From assembly GCA_964017065.1 (NCBI GenBank), contig OZ024787.1:3810503-3874502 (forward strand): DNA of 64,000 nt, written 5' to 3'. The notes under the pieces were generated by a model. The model was given only the letters and a program-made list of their open reading frames with translations. It was not told the DNA's origin and ran no database searches. The position numbers and the translations under genes are program-made. Position 1 is the first letter of the stretch, and each line of letters begins with the position of its first letter. The DNA comes from Haliclona indistincta (Eukaryota; Porifera; Demospongiae; Haplosclerida; Chalinidae). Shown one piece after another: positions 24,101-38,386 of this stretch.

Positions 24101-27100
24101 CAATGAAAGCGCCCTTTGTTGTCAGCACTTGTAGACGATGATTGACGGAGTCGGCTACAACAATATGGTTTTCCATGTTGACCGCTAATCCACGTGGATA
24201 CCGGAATTGTAGTTGACCAGAGCCATGCCGTCCAAAGCTTCTAAGCTTTCTCTTCGAAGTAATGTTAAAAACACTAATGCAGTGATTGGCGCAGTCTGCT
24301 ACAATGAGATTATTATCATTTGAAATAGCCATTGCTGAAAAAGCCATTTTAGTAAAGAACCGTTTTAGTATTTTCGGCTTTATACCAAATACAACTGGTA
24401 AGTCAAATATATCAGACCCTCCTACCTGCACCTTCAGGTTGTGAGGGCCAGCAGTGCTGAGATAACAGTCAGTCTCAAAAGTAACGGGAGACACTTTACG
24501 CACATCACAATCATATCTGCGCCAACCTTCCATAGAGATTTTACAGGAGACAAGATCAGCAGAGATAGGTATGCTTGAGGAAAGACTAAAGCTTGCTTCG
24601 CCCTTACGTGTCTCGACTTTGCTTCTGGTTATCTTACACTGACCATATCTGACAACTCTACCCAGACTGTGACATGCTTCAAAAACAGTAGTGCTCTTCA
24701 CAAACCTCACTCTGGTCTTCTCTAGCGGTTGAAGGTTGTCTATGTTAATCTGTGAGCAGACAGCTTCCATGCGTTCCACCATTTGTCCCTTCATCATCAG
24801 GACCTCCTGCTGGCTTCCAATTCTCAGTTCTTCCTCAGCAAAATTTTTACAGGTTTTTAATCGAGCAATAGAAGTGTCTGCTTCCTTTCTACGAGCTGTG
24901 ATTTTCTGAACGTAAGCATCAGATATTTGGTCAAGCTCTCCGATCAGTTCTCTCTCCGACTCCTGCAGGAGCTGCATCAGCTGCTGGACTGTGGCTGCAA
25001 TATCACTCTTTGCAATTGCTACGTTCTTCAAGAAATCTCCTTTCTGATTTTCCAGGGCATGTACGCAATCATTAATGGTAGCTAACTTTTGTTTGACCTG
25101 CTGGAGACTGTCTACGATCTGCTGCTGGTGTCTCAAGAAGACATCATTGATGGCGTCGCATTCATGGTTTCGATGGTGCCTGACAGTGCACAGATGACAA
25201 ATAAGCTTGTCACACGTATCACAGTACACCTCCAGTGGCTTGCCATGGCTGCTACACTCCATGGTGGGCTCCTTGAGGGGAACTAGCTTAGAGACGGTGG
25301 CTGCTACATCATCTACTCCCATTATCTCGTGGTTGGTAAATGCGACCCATTCATTGTGCTTGTCGATACAAGTCTGGCAGAGAAGCACAGAGCACTGTTT
25401 GCAGTACCCAGTGGGCTGTTCTAAGCGGCAGTTATCACAGCTGTGTTGCTGGGCCCCAGATATCTTCTCTAGCACATCATAGAGTTCCAACAGGTTGTTA
25501 ATAAGGAATGCGGGCTTGAATCTGCTGGCTCCCTCGTCGGGTTGCTGTACTCGTATTTCTTGGCGGCAAACAGGACACGCGATGAAGCGGTTGGCTCTCT
25601 TGACTTGACTAGGGAAGCTGTTCAGACAACTATGACAAAAAGAATGAAGACACGGCAGTATCTCGGGCTGAGTGTAACGGTCCAAGCAGACGGGACAGGT
25701 CAGCAGCTTCTTGAGAGCATTACTAATGCTGCTGGTAGACGCCATGCATGTGGATGGATATGATAATGATGGGCGGGACTTATTCTATTTTTAGCACTAG
25801 CGCCTAGCAGCATTTTCTATTATTAATTTTATCAGATAGTTATAATTATTATGGTACAATGATTGCAAACATAACAATAAACTATTATTAGTAGGTGACT
25901 ACACGTACTCCATTCTTGTCACCTATGTACAGTCGTCCAGTCAGATCTGATGTGATGAAGTAAGGACACTTGAAACTAGAGCCATCGCTTGCACCGACAT
26001 ATCCTAGAAACTTTCCAGCACTGGTGAACACACTCACTGTGTCATTGTCACGCTCAGTCACATACAGTATATCATTACCATCGACACACAGTCCATGTGG
26101 ACGATTCAACCGACCTCCTCCTTCGCCCTTAGTATTGATGATGGTCGACAGCTCACCCTCAGGAGTGAACTTCTGAACTCTTCTGTTGTTGAAGTCAGCT
26201 ACATAGACCATTCCATCGGTGTCTATAGCTAAGCCTCGTGGATCGTTGAACTCTCCAGGTCGAGCTCCTGTGCTTCCAAAGCAATGAGAGAAGCTGAGAT
26301 CAGGATTGAGGACATGGACACGATTGTTACCGGCATCAGTGACAAAGACCTTCCCATTGTGATGAATAGCAATGTCCCATAGTTGGTAAAACTGCAGTTG
26401 TTGAGATCCCTTGGTGCCCACAGTAGCTACGAAGGCACCTTCTTCTGTCAGCACTTGTATGCGATGATTGGTGGAGTCGGCTACAAATATGCTGCCATCT
26501 TTACCCACTGCTACTCCTCGCGGATAAAGAAACTGCTGCCGCTCAGATCCACGCTGTCCAAAGCTCCTGATCTTTCTCCCACTAGTAACATCAAAGACAC
26601 TGACGCAGTGCTGACTGCAGTCTGCTACAATAAGCTGGTGGCCTTCCCTAGTAACACCTACTGCAGAAAGAGGCAGATCAGTGATAAAGTACCTCGATTG
26701 GGTGCATGGTACGACTTTTACTGTATGCGGCGTGGCAAGAATATCAGCTCCTCCCACCTGCACCATCAGCTGGTGGAGACCAGCAATGGGAGAACAATGG
26801 TTGATCTCAAAAGTAACAGGAGACACTTGCTGCACAGAACAATCAAATACCACAGAGGGATCGTTGAATTTTACCGGAGAGATCTTACAGAAGACAAGCT
26901 TGGAAGAGATAGGTGAGTCTGAAGCAGCACCACAAAGATCGAATGTTGTTTTGTTTTTAATCGTTTTAAACCGATCACATCTCACCACGCTACCCAGATT
27001 GTGACACGCCTCCATGACACCAGCGCTCTTTACAAACTTCACTCTTGTCTCCTCCAGCGGCTGTGGATTGACTTGTGAAAAGACAGTTGCCATGCACTCC

Positions 27101-30100
27101 ATCATCTGACTTTTCATCCCGAGAATTTCTTGTGGGTTCCCGATCCTCAGCTCCTCCTTTACAAAGTTTTCACAGGTATTAAGCTGAGAAATCAAACTGC
27201 TTGCTTCATCTTCACGAGCTGTCACTTCAGCTACATAAGCATCAGTCACTTGGTCAAGTTCTTTCATTAGTTCTTTCTCTGATTCTTGCAGAAGCTGCAT
27301 CAGATCCTGAACCGTGGCCTTGATATCTTTTCTTGCACTTTGTATCTGCTCCAAGAAACCTTTCCTCTGTTTTTCCAGAGAGTGCACAGATTTGTTGACA
27401 GCAGAAAGTTTCTTTTTGACAAATCCAAGGTTGTGTTCAATTTGCTGTTGGTGTTTTGGAAAGGCATCGGCGATGGAGTCACACTCATGGCTTTGGTGGA
27501 GCTTGAGGGCGCACGGATAACAAACAAGCTCGTCACATGTATTGCAGTAAACCTCTAGTGGCTTGTTATGGCTGCTACATTCCATTGCGCTACTTTCCTG
27601 AGACACAGACGCTTTCTCCAGCACTCTACGGAGATCCAGGAGGTTGTTGATATGAAACGCGGACCGTAATCCGTTCGTTCCCTTCTTGGATAGCCGTACT
27701 TTCTGACGACAAGCAGGACACGCGAGGAAGCGATTCGTTCCATTATCTTTCACAGGGAAACTATCTAGACAATCGTGGCAAAAAGAATGGAGACATGGCA
27801 GTGTCCTGGGCTGAGTGTAACGGTCCAAGCAGACAGGACAGGTCAGCTGCTGGTCGAGCTTCTTGAGAAGATCGCTAACGACGATTGAGGACGCCATAAC
27901 GAACGACAGTAGTGTAGGGGCGTGGCTAATCTTATCTTAGTCTATTTTTAGTAACACTTCAACCATGGTCAAACGTGCGCGACGACTCCTATAAGAATTC
28001 TTACATCTAAGAGCATGTGTAAAGAAGATAACTTGCCAACTTGAGAGCAGTTTGTAGAGTTGCTGTTTCCGAGATAATGCATTTTTACAGCAATCATCAT
28101 AAAAACTAGAGTTCCAATGAACACATACACGTGCGGTGAAGACAAGACAATTACATAGTAATACATCATATCACATATGTACATTGCATTAACACTACTG
28201 TTAGCTGAAAGGACTAATAGAGCATGTTACATCTCTATCAATTGTTAAGTTGTTGAGCCTAAGCCCGCTCTGAGTCTTTTCTTTCTCTTGTTTGCGATAG
28301 TTCAGTGGATGTGATGTTAGAGTGGTTGTTAGCATTGAACATTCTCAATTCAATCAATCAATCAATGCACGTCAGCCAAAACAAGAAAGCATATTCAAAG
28401 GGCATATTATCAACAACAGCTAATGGATACACGCCCCACTTAAAGATGGTTTAGAAATGAATGCTGAGTCGTATGGTTTTACAAAGAAAATTTAATAGTT
28501 CCTGGTATTGTTACCTCCAAGCCTGACGACCTCCCCGATCCTTGTACATGTGGTAAATGTGCCCACAAGAATGGATATGTCGCTGCAGGGTAGCAGGAAT
28601 AAAGTGTTGCAAATACTGCAAGCATAAAGGAGGTGAATCCTGCAAAACTCTATCACTGAATAACTTAATTTTTGTGTAATTTTTTGTAATACTAAATACT
28701 GCCTAAGTTTATATTTAAATGACTCCTCAAGTTAATAAATTGTGTCTTTTTGCTGGCAATACCCCGTACTTGTACTGTTTTCAAACCATCAGAATCTTAA
28801 ACTCTTTAAAATAGAGATGTTAATGCATTTCTAAAAAAGCTGTAACCATTTTTTTCGCAGTGAATATTGGTTTTGGCACACATCCCAATACATCCCTTAG
28901 GGTCATATTACCTTAGAACAGTTGCTAGAAAGTAGGTTACTAAAATGGTTAAGAAGATAGAGCAATTATTGTTAGTGACACTACCGATAAAAAGGGCGTG
29001 GTCATTTTCTGGTATTTCGCAGCAGATAGACAATAATATTTGGCACATATCACATCTTATTCCTTGGGGTCAAATTACCCTAAAACTGTCGAGTTATCCT
29101 CTCCTAAATTAAATGCATACAAATCTCAGTCAGGGCCTCTACTATATAGTCTCCATCAGCGCATGTACCATCACTTCCTGTTTACGATTCAGAGTGAATG
29201 CTTTGAACAAACAATTGTAGTGGGGGTGGTGTATTTAAACTCCGGAGAGCTACTACACTGACAGTTCTCAGACCTATAGTTGTCATGGCTTCGGATCATC
29301 ATGTTGTGTTTATGAAGTGCTTTGACAAGACTGAGCATTTCAGTAAGCACTGGAAAGAACTTGGAATAAAATTGGGATTGGAAGTACATCGTTTGGATAG
29401 AATAGAGTATAATCATCCTAGAAATGTTGATCGCTGTAGATTGGAGATGCTGTCCACCTGGCTTAACAGTACATCATCTTCTACTCCTGAAGCAGAGCTA
29501 GATGCTGTCCTGGACAGTCTACAGCACACTATCCATGGTGAGAAATATTGCAAGTTACATATAGTCTGTAAAAATTCACAAGCTTGTATATGTTCTCAGC
29601 TACAGGAGCTCATGAGCAGCAAGTGACACTGGAGTACAATATTCAGAAGAAGATCAGTGATCTTAAGATGGAGTTTGGAGATATAGTTGTACAAGCACTT
29701 AAATGGCTGGATAAACGATATCCTGAACCAATAGATGCTGTGAGGTGGCTCAATGAAGTTGTACGTGGTCTGCAACGTGACCCACTGGTAGTCCCAAGCA
29801 GCAGTGTCGCTGATGATATTCCACTCGATGAGCAACTACAAAAGCGGTGGAGCTTCACCAATCCTGCTATCCTTGACGGGCTGGTTGATAAAATAAATGA
29901 TGAAGAACTTCGCAAGAAAATGAAGATGTACAATGAACACTTCAAGGACGTTCGTCGCTCAATACCAATTAATGATCAACAAATCACTTTTGAACCTTTC
30001 AATCCAAGCAACCCATGCCTGATTGTGAAATTCAAAAATATCACATATTTTGATGAAATCGAGTTGTTTCTACGAGAAGTATTCGAAATACACAGACGCT

Positions 30101-33100
30101 ACTTTAGAGTTCACAAGATCGAACCAGGTTGTGTTAAAGTAACACTGCAGTTTGACGCCAGCATGGAACCACTTCTCAGAGATCTCATTGACAAAAAACG
30201 TGAAGCAGTCAAGCACTACGCTGAAATGAGCATCATATCTTGCACAGAAACAACAGCAACAAACGCCGCTCCAATAGAGTCAGCTTCATCTGCTGGATCC
30301 GAAACAAAGGTGACTCCAGTACAGGAGATACCAACTTATCAACCACGTAAGTACCCAAGAGCAAAAAGATCTCCAAGTTTCACAAGAACACAATCAAAGA
30401 CATACGCAAGGACAAAACCTCGCAAGCGCGCAACAACAACCGATGCTCCATCTTCGAAAGAGATTCCATTCCGTAAAATACCGAAAAAAGTTCATGTAAT
30501 AATTATGCAATGACTTTAATTTCGGTATTAGATATTAGATAGCTCTGAGACTGCAATATTATTTAACTTAAAAACAAAATCCTGAACTTCTACGCATTAC
30601 ATACAGCAAAGGAGTAATTTATTATGTACACAACGATTGTTTTTTCATAACATAGAGTAATCAACAACAACGTAGCGTGATTTGATGAAATTAACCAAAT
30701 ATGGACATAATAAGCAAAGTTTCTGTGTCACATTAAGTAATGGTGTTTCAAAAATTTGAAATAATTGCCTCACATGCGTAGTAATTATTTGATGGCGCCT
30801 TTTCACAAGAACATATCACAAGATTAGAGAAGTTTTTCTTTACTGTGAAAAGCGTATTTTAGGAATTATAGTACAACAATTATGTGCATCCGACCGAACC
30901 ACTGAAATACAGACAATAATTATGCTATAAAGGACAATTTGCACAAGAACAGAATGTGTCTGTGTGTACGTGACAAAAGAAACTTATGTTCTGTGCAAGA
31001 TTTTGCGTGCATATTAATTATTCCAGAACAATAACATGTAAGACCACATTGGGCAAGAAATGAGTAAAAGTTTGGATGGTGATGCAGAGAAACTAAGTGT
31101 TAGCTCTCGTACTCATCCCGCGGAGCTTATTCGTGCTGGCAAAACAACACGGAAGTAATAAATGTGTGCAACAACATAATGCATGTTTGACACATGAATA
31201 ACGTAATTTTTCTTTTGTCTTGTACTGTATGTCAGTCTCTGAAATACATGACTAGTGAGACTCCACTTGTAAGAGAGACACCAAATAATGAATACATGGT
31301 TAATGATGTATGACGATTGAGACAGCAACTAACGGAAACTTATCTGAACTCAACAATGCAACATATCAAAAACATCCAGTGAGCAACAAACAACACACCA
31401 TTCTACCGGATGGAGCAACCGTACAACTAAATAAGGTAAAAACTAAAGTCAGCTGTTGTTCGAGCTTCTTGAGAGCATCGCTAACGACGATCGAGGACGC
31501 TATAACAACAGTAGTGTTGGGCGGGGCTAATCTCATCTTAGTCTATTTTTAGTAACACTTCAAACCATGATCAAACATGCTCGATTCGTCTCAGGTGACT
31601 CCTATAAGAATTCTTACATGTGTAAAAAAGAGAATTTGCCAACTTGAGAGCAGTTTGGGAGTTGTGTATTTGTGTAACAGTATTTGAGAGTATTTACATG
31701 TATGTTCAATTTGTGCGGACAATGCAACTATTGGTCAAGAGCACAGCTGCTTTAACCATGAAACAAGCAGCACCAATACTATGACAAATTATCCGAATCT
31801 TGACAACTGGTAATATTTATTGCTTTTGTAAATCATTTACATCAATTATTAAGGGTTAAAGCTACAGTATTAACTACTGCGTAAGTTTACATGGAGCATC
31901 AATCATGTAATGCATTTCCATAAGACAGGGCATAAATTATTTGATATTGTCAACTTGAATAACACTGCTTTAACACTACTCAGTAGGTCACCATAAGCTT
32001 ATGCATGCAGCAGAATAGTTTTAAGTCTTACTTAAAGCACAGTCATAGTACCCCAGTAGTACCAGGAAAATGTGTAATTGTAAAATCCTGTTTTTCTGAC
32101 CTTGAGGAGGTTGGGAAAGTATCTAGTGAGAGTGTGGGTGGAGTCACAGAGCAGCTGCTGGTTAGTGACACAGTACTCGATAGCATCGTACGCAGCACAC
32201 GGACTGGAGAAGAGTGGGATCAGAGAGAACGGATCAAGGCAGAAGAAAAGATTGTCTATAACTCACTCGGAAAATTTTGTCGAGAGGATGTCATTGAAGA
32301 ACAGCTTTACAGCTGGTTCATAACTGTACATTTCAGACTGACCTGATGCGGAGATGAAGGATACATTACCTTTGAGCATACAAGCATGAATAAACAAAAT
32401 GAGAGTGCCCCTTTGTACGTTGTTGACACACAGTCAATGCTGGGTATGACCAAACTGCTCTACTCTAGCATGGCTGGTTTATTATGCGAGACAATATAAA
32501 TTGCAAACCACAGTTTGACAGCTATTGTCTACTCCGACCTCTATAAAAATTATAATCATTATTAATGAAATTCACATTATGTGCAATCAAATTAATAATG
32601 AACGCATTTCACAAACCCTCGGCGTCTACGCTCCATAGACCATAGTTGGGGATTGCAGCAGGAGTTTACCACTAGTGCCAACCTGCAGCTTAGCTTATAG
32701 GCTGTAGCTATATTGAAACTGCACTGCTAACTAGTTATGGCTTTCAGAAGTAGCTTTGCAGGCTTGCAGCTAAAGCCAACCTGAAACTGTACTGGTAAAC
32801 AGAAGACAGCAAAGTGCTGACCACAAGGACAAGGTGTGTTAAGTGGGCGTGACCGTGAACACGAGTAGGTAGCCATTGATCTTGGCTTTGATAGGCTTTT
32901 TCTTGAGATGTCTACGCACCCCCAGAGCTGTCCTGAAGTTTAGATGGAATCTACAAGTACCTAGGTAGTCAACTATGGGCACGTTTGTCGTCAGAGAGGT
33001 CCAAGAAGGCCGTCAAGGTGAGCCAGCCATACATAACTCGAGAACGAAAGCACTTTAGCAAATTCCACGAGTCACATTGCAAGCCATTGTCATGCTAAGC

Positions 33101-34894
33101 CTGTTCATGTTTTTACCGAGTTCCAGAAGTGAGCGGTGGTCTCTGTAGTTCGATGGACCATAGATCGAACGAATGAACGAATGAGTGACGTGAATGACAA
33201 ACCATGCAAGTACCGTAACCTGCGCCGAGGGTTAATTATAAGGTCTATTCATAGTTATTGCAGGATATTAATATTGGTAACTACTAACTAAGGAATCACA
33301 TGACCAAGGTTACGAATCTTAGCTCACGTAACCTAGATTGCTGTCAGTCTGTTCGTGAAGGATATCCAAGACAAGTCTTTGCAGCTCATGTCTACTGCTG
33401 GCAATTGACTGACAATGAAAACTCTTCACGTCATTATTATCGTTGCTGTATGCATTGTGTTTCTAATAGTTCTTCTTGACCACAAAGGAAACCAGTTACG
33501 TGAACAAGAAAAGGAACAGAGGTTACGTGAACAAGAAAAGGAACAGAGGTTACGTGAACAAGAAAAGGAACAGAGGTTACGTGAACAAGAAAAGGAACAG
33601 AGGTTACGTGAACAAGAAAAGGAACAGAGGTTACGTGAACAAGAAAAGGAACAGAGGTTATGTGAACTAGAAAAGGAACAGAGGTTACGTGAACAAGAAA
33701 ACAATTACTTCTATTTACGTCTTTTTGAAATTATTGGCTCAGTAGTGATAATAATTGCAATAACTATCGGATTAGTTATGTGTATTAAAAAACCACCACC
33801 TCCACCTCCACCTCCACCTCCTATAAATGTTAATATACATAACGAAGATAATTCTTTTCTATCTAGAGCTATTTCTTGGGTTGAAGGCTTTTTTAATTGA
33901 TATTTTTGTTGTACAAACACACACACACAATTATTTGTCAAGACTATGATAATTGTTTCTTAGGATTTAAAATTCTATATGCGGTTATCAGACCAAGTTA
34001 CAAATGGACATAACTACTGTAAATGTAAAAACTTCGTCTTTCTGTCACGATGTCATACTTGAAATTTCATGGGTAAAAATGTGTTGCTCCAAATAAAATG
34101 TATGTGAAAATTTTTGCGCTTTAAGAGCACCAATGAAAAACATGAACATTTTTATGCACAAATTTTCTACGTTGACGATAGAATCAAGAGAACGAGGAGG
34201 CGCACGGGATATGAAAACTTCCAGTTAATAATCATTTGAGACATGCTGGAAGACCGCCTCATTGTAAATGCCAGTATAAATGCATAGCTACAGTAGCACT
34301 GTCTAATAGCTGTCTAGTTTGTGAGAGCTGGAGATCTGTAGGCAGCTAGTGGAAGGTATAAATATTAGAAGGTATAATACTTCTCGGCTAAAGCGAGAAG
34401 GGCTCTTTGCCTCAATACTAGCGATGTATGAGACAGTACAGAATTGACAGTTTTCAGCCTAAGTGCAGCCACCGCTTCCCTATCTAATTATGCATGAATG
34501 TACTACTGAAGGTGATACAGATAAACTAGGCTCACAGCTTATTCCAATTAATTTGTACTAAAATAACTTCCTGTCAATTCATCGTGCAATGAGAGATTTA
34601 TAAAGTGAATAACGCAATTCACTAGAATACCAAACAATCATGTACTATAAGGGCAATGGACTGCAGGCATGTACAAGACTCACTCAACAGATGCATTGGG
34701 TTATACTCTTAAGATATGTGACGTACCATGATTGACGAAGAACTGTGTCAAGGCTAGCAGCACACGATGGTAGCCATCTTCATCTGATAGTTGGTTATAT
34801 AGTTTTCGTATAGTCTGAAAGACCGAGTGAGTATAGCGACGATGAAGGCTACACAATAGATCCAGGAGAGATACAGCTTCATATAGACACTGAG

Positions 34895-34925
<31 letters not shown>

Positions 34926-37900
34926 AGGGAGAGATGGAGGGGGAGAGAGAGAACAGAAGGAAGAGAGAAGGTGGGTAGGAGAGAGGGAGAAATGAGAAGG
35001 AATGGAGGGTAAGTAGAAAAGGATGAGAGAGTGGGTAGGGTAGAGAAGGGAGGAGAGAGATGCAAAGAGAGTGAGTTAGAGAGAGATTAAAAAGGAGGGT
35101 GGACAGGTAACAATATGCTTACCGCTTTAATAAGATCCTCATCGAAACTTTTGGTCGGTTCTATGTGTACAAGAAATTAAAAAGATTTCTATCGAAATCA
35201 AAAGGATGTAGTGATGAAGAAATCTACCACTGGTTCACAATGTAAACCAACAAGGAACAAGCATAGAATGGTAACACGATTGACTTGCTAACAGACCATA
35301 GATCCCTACATCAGTGGCTGCTGTGGCCAGACTATAGCTAGTTAAGCTATTTACTGTTGACTGACACTTTGAATAGAATTCAGCTTGTGACAAAATATTG
35401 ATCTTATGTACAGCCACAGATGTAGGGATCTATGGTCTGTTAGCAAGTCAATCGTGTTACCATTCTATGCTTGTTCCTTGTTGGTTTACATTGTGAACCA
35501 GTGGTAGATTTCTTCATCACTACATCCTTTTGATTTCGATAGAAATCTTTTTAATTTCTTGTTTGTGTCCTTTTTTCTTTTTAGTGAAGTGCAGTTCAAT
35601 ATTATGCATGTACGGAGAAGTCTTTGTTTCCACCATTAGTTTAGTATTCCTGTTGTTGATGGCTTTTCTTAAACTTGTAGCTAAAATCATATATCAGGTC
35701 TGCCTAGTATCAGGTCTGCCTAGTCGCCTACGCATGCATGCAGTGCATACGAGCCCCGCCCACACTTGCTTGTAGATCTACACGGCGGTTATAACTATCT
35801 GGCAAGTGCAGAATGGCGATCCTACACGAGCTTACCGTTTTTCGAAGACTCCAGACAAATGCCGGGTGTGTGTTTTCCGTGATAGTGATCCAATCATCCA
35901 CACGGCGCAGCGATACTTTAGCTGCTTGGTCACGTGCACTACCCATTGCTAATTGGTCACGTGCGTATTGCGCAATCACAATAATGGCGTCTAACACTAA
36001 GCTGACAATGGATCACGATCGAGAAATCGCGGAACTTAGATCGCCGTTACGCTAAAAACAAAGCTCAAAAGGCACATGCCAGGAGAATTTCACGACTGTT
36101 CGTGGATGTTTTGGTCTCGGCACTGCTCGCGTAAAGGCGCTAGGCGAGTTGAAGAAAGAAGAAAGAAAGAAAGAAAGAAGAAAGAAGAAAACGAAGATGA
36201 CGAAACTCGATTTTCACCGTTTACAGGTTCGTCACTTTAGTAACAATTTCGAGCAATCTCCTTGCTACTGTAAGATGGGGCAACGCCAGAGAGCAGATCT
36301 AAGTGTCTAAAGACGTCTAAAATTCAACACCAGGCGAAATATCAGCGCTTGAACGCTAATACATTGTATGCAGCCGCCATCTTGTTTTCTCGTTCATCCC
36401 TACATAGGGAGACACTACCGTGTCTCCCTAATAAAGAAGACTCAATTATTTGTTCATGCACACATAATCACAACCCGATACATGTACTAGTAACCTCAGG
36501 CTAAATTCACACATGTATGATAATGGCTGCTGCATATGGAATTGAGGTACCAGTATACGTGGTTGCTAGGAAGACTCACTTCTCTCACACTGATCTATGA
36601 CACGTAGACAGTACTGGACAGCAATCTCTCTGATTGAGCTAGAGCGAGTGGGACGAGACGTGAGAGAGGAGAAGAGAGGAGAGTGAGAGGAACTGGTGGA
36701 CGACACTAGAGAATTACTACGATAGTCAGATACTGGAGAACTGTACTCCTGACAAAGAGATAGAGAGACAATTGAATTACAAGCAGACAAAGAAATAGAT
36801 AGAGAGGGAGGGAAGAGAGAGGGATGGAGGAGAGAGAGAGAGGGAGGGAGGGAGGAGAGAGAGAGGGAGGAGAGAGAGAGAGGGAAGAGAGAGGGAGGGA
36901 GGAGAGAGAGAGAAGAGAGAGGGAGGGAGGGAAGAGAGAGGGAGGGAAGAGAGAGGGAGAGAAGAGAGAGGGAGAGAAGAGAGAGGGAGGGAGGAGAAAG
37001 GAATGTCATCTGCTACACTATATGCATATCTTACCTGTTGAGGTAGTGATTCGGGTGTTGGAGTAGGTGAATGGGAGTGGCTAGCCACGCCTCCTGAGCT
37101 GGCAGCTCTGATCCAGTGACGCAGCAGTGAGAATGTGTGAATATTGAGCAGCTGGTCAGTACAGTAGTAGTCACCTGAGAGTTAAAATAATACTGGTAAA
37201 CGTACCAAAAAATAAATTAAACTACACACATACAAAATAAGACCTAGAAATTGCATTTTTACATGGTCAGATTCTGAGTAATATCATCTTTGTTCTTAGT
37301 TCTTAACAGGATTCGGTAACAGCTTAGAAATGAACTGAGTGCCCTCAATAAAGTTCCGCAAAGACTAAATTTAAATTTTGATTGGCTTCTGTGACTGCTT
37401 AGGAATTGATTAAGAGGCCCAGCAACAGCTAAGTGCAAGTTAATATTTGAATTAAAAGTTGGTTCAACTTGGTTATGCTAGCATAATTGACACATACATT
37501 ATATACTGTGTTCACTACTCATTTTTGATGCATAGTCTAACATGATATTAGATACAGCACATGTGTACCAAATGTATTATTAATTTGAGCGTATTCCCTC
37601 ACCAATGCTGAGAATGGTGAAGATGTCTTGACTAGTAGACCCATCAATCTCTCTTACTGGAACAAGCTGCACAGGAGTAAATTAAAGATGAATGAAAGAC
37701 AGAGGTCACCTGTTTCTTGTTTGATGACGAGAACAGTGATATTCCACCGGTATCCATGAGAGTGGTCTTGCTGGCGTGACGCAGCCAGTGAGTGAGCTGG
37801 TTATTGAGAACTTCCATCTTATCTGAAACACAAGGAAGGTGAGGAGGGAAAGGAGAGAGGGGGAGGGAGGGAGAGAGATGAAGGAAGGGAAAGAGGGATA

Positions 37901-37966
37901 GAGGGAGAGAGAGAGTGAGAAGAGAGAGAGAGTGAGTGAGTGAGAAGAGAGAGAGAGAGAGAGAGA

Positions 37967-38004
<38 letters not shown>

Positions 38005-38277
38005 AGAGAAGTCTAGCTTAGTCTACTTATTATCTATTTGCTAGTCAGCCTCACCTTCTGTCAGCCATTCCAGAGCCTTGATATTGGTAGAGATTGAGTG
38101 AAGGCAGCATAGTCCGGCTATACACAACTCCTCCTCCACTCCGGGATGAGTGAGCCACTTGAACACATGAGGTATTAGTAGGAATGGCTGCTCCCTAACA
38201 CTGCCCTGAGAGAGGCAGAGAGAGATGCTATATTGTCTATACAACCTCCTGGAGCCTTGGTAAGGAGCTCATAGGAG

Positions 38278-38354
<77 letters not shown>

Positions 38355-38355
38355 G

Positions 38356-38386
<31 letters not shown>

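Noticed and set aside
33426..33704. Cys/Ser-rich minus-strand frame
   Set aside because: Antisense of the 27-bp repeat; the plus-strand frame has the membrane segments and natural stop.
36432..36440. Helitron 3' end for the hairpin elements (palindrome followed by CTAA)
   Set aside because: Suggestive, but the left ends do not start with TC, the palindrome lies at the very end and the insertion sites are not A/T.
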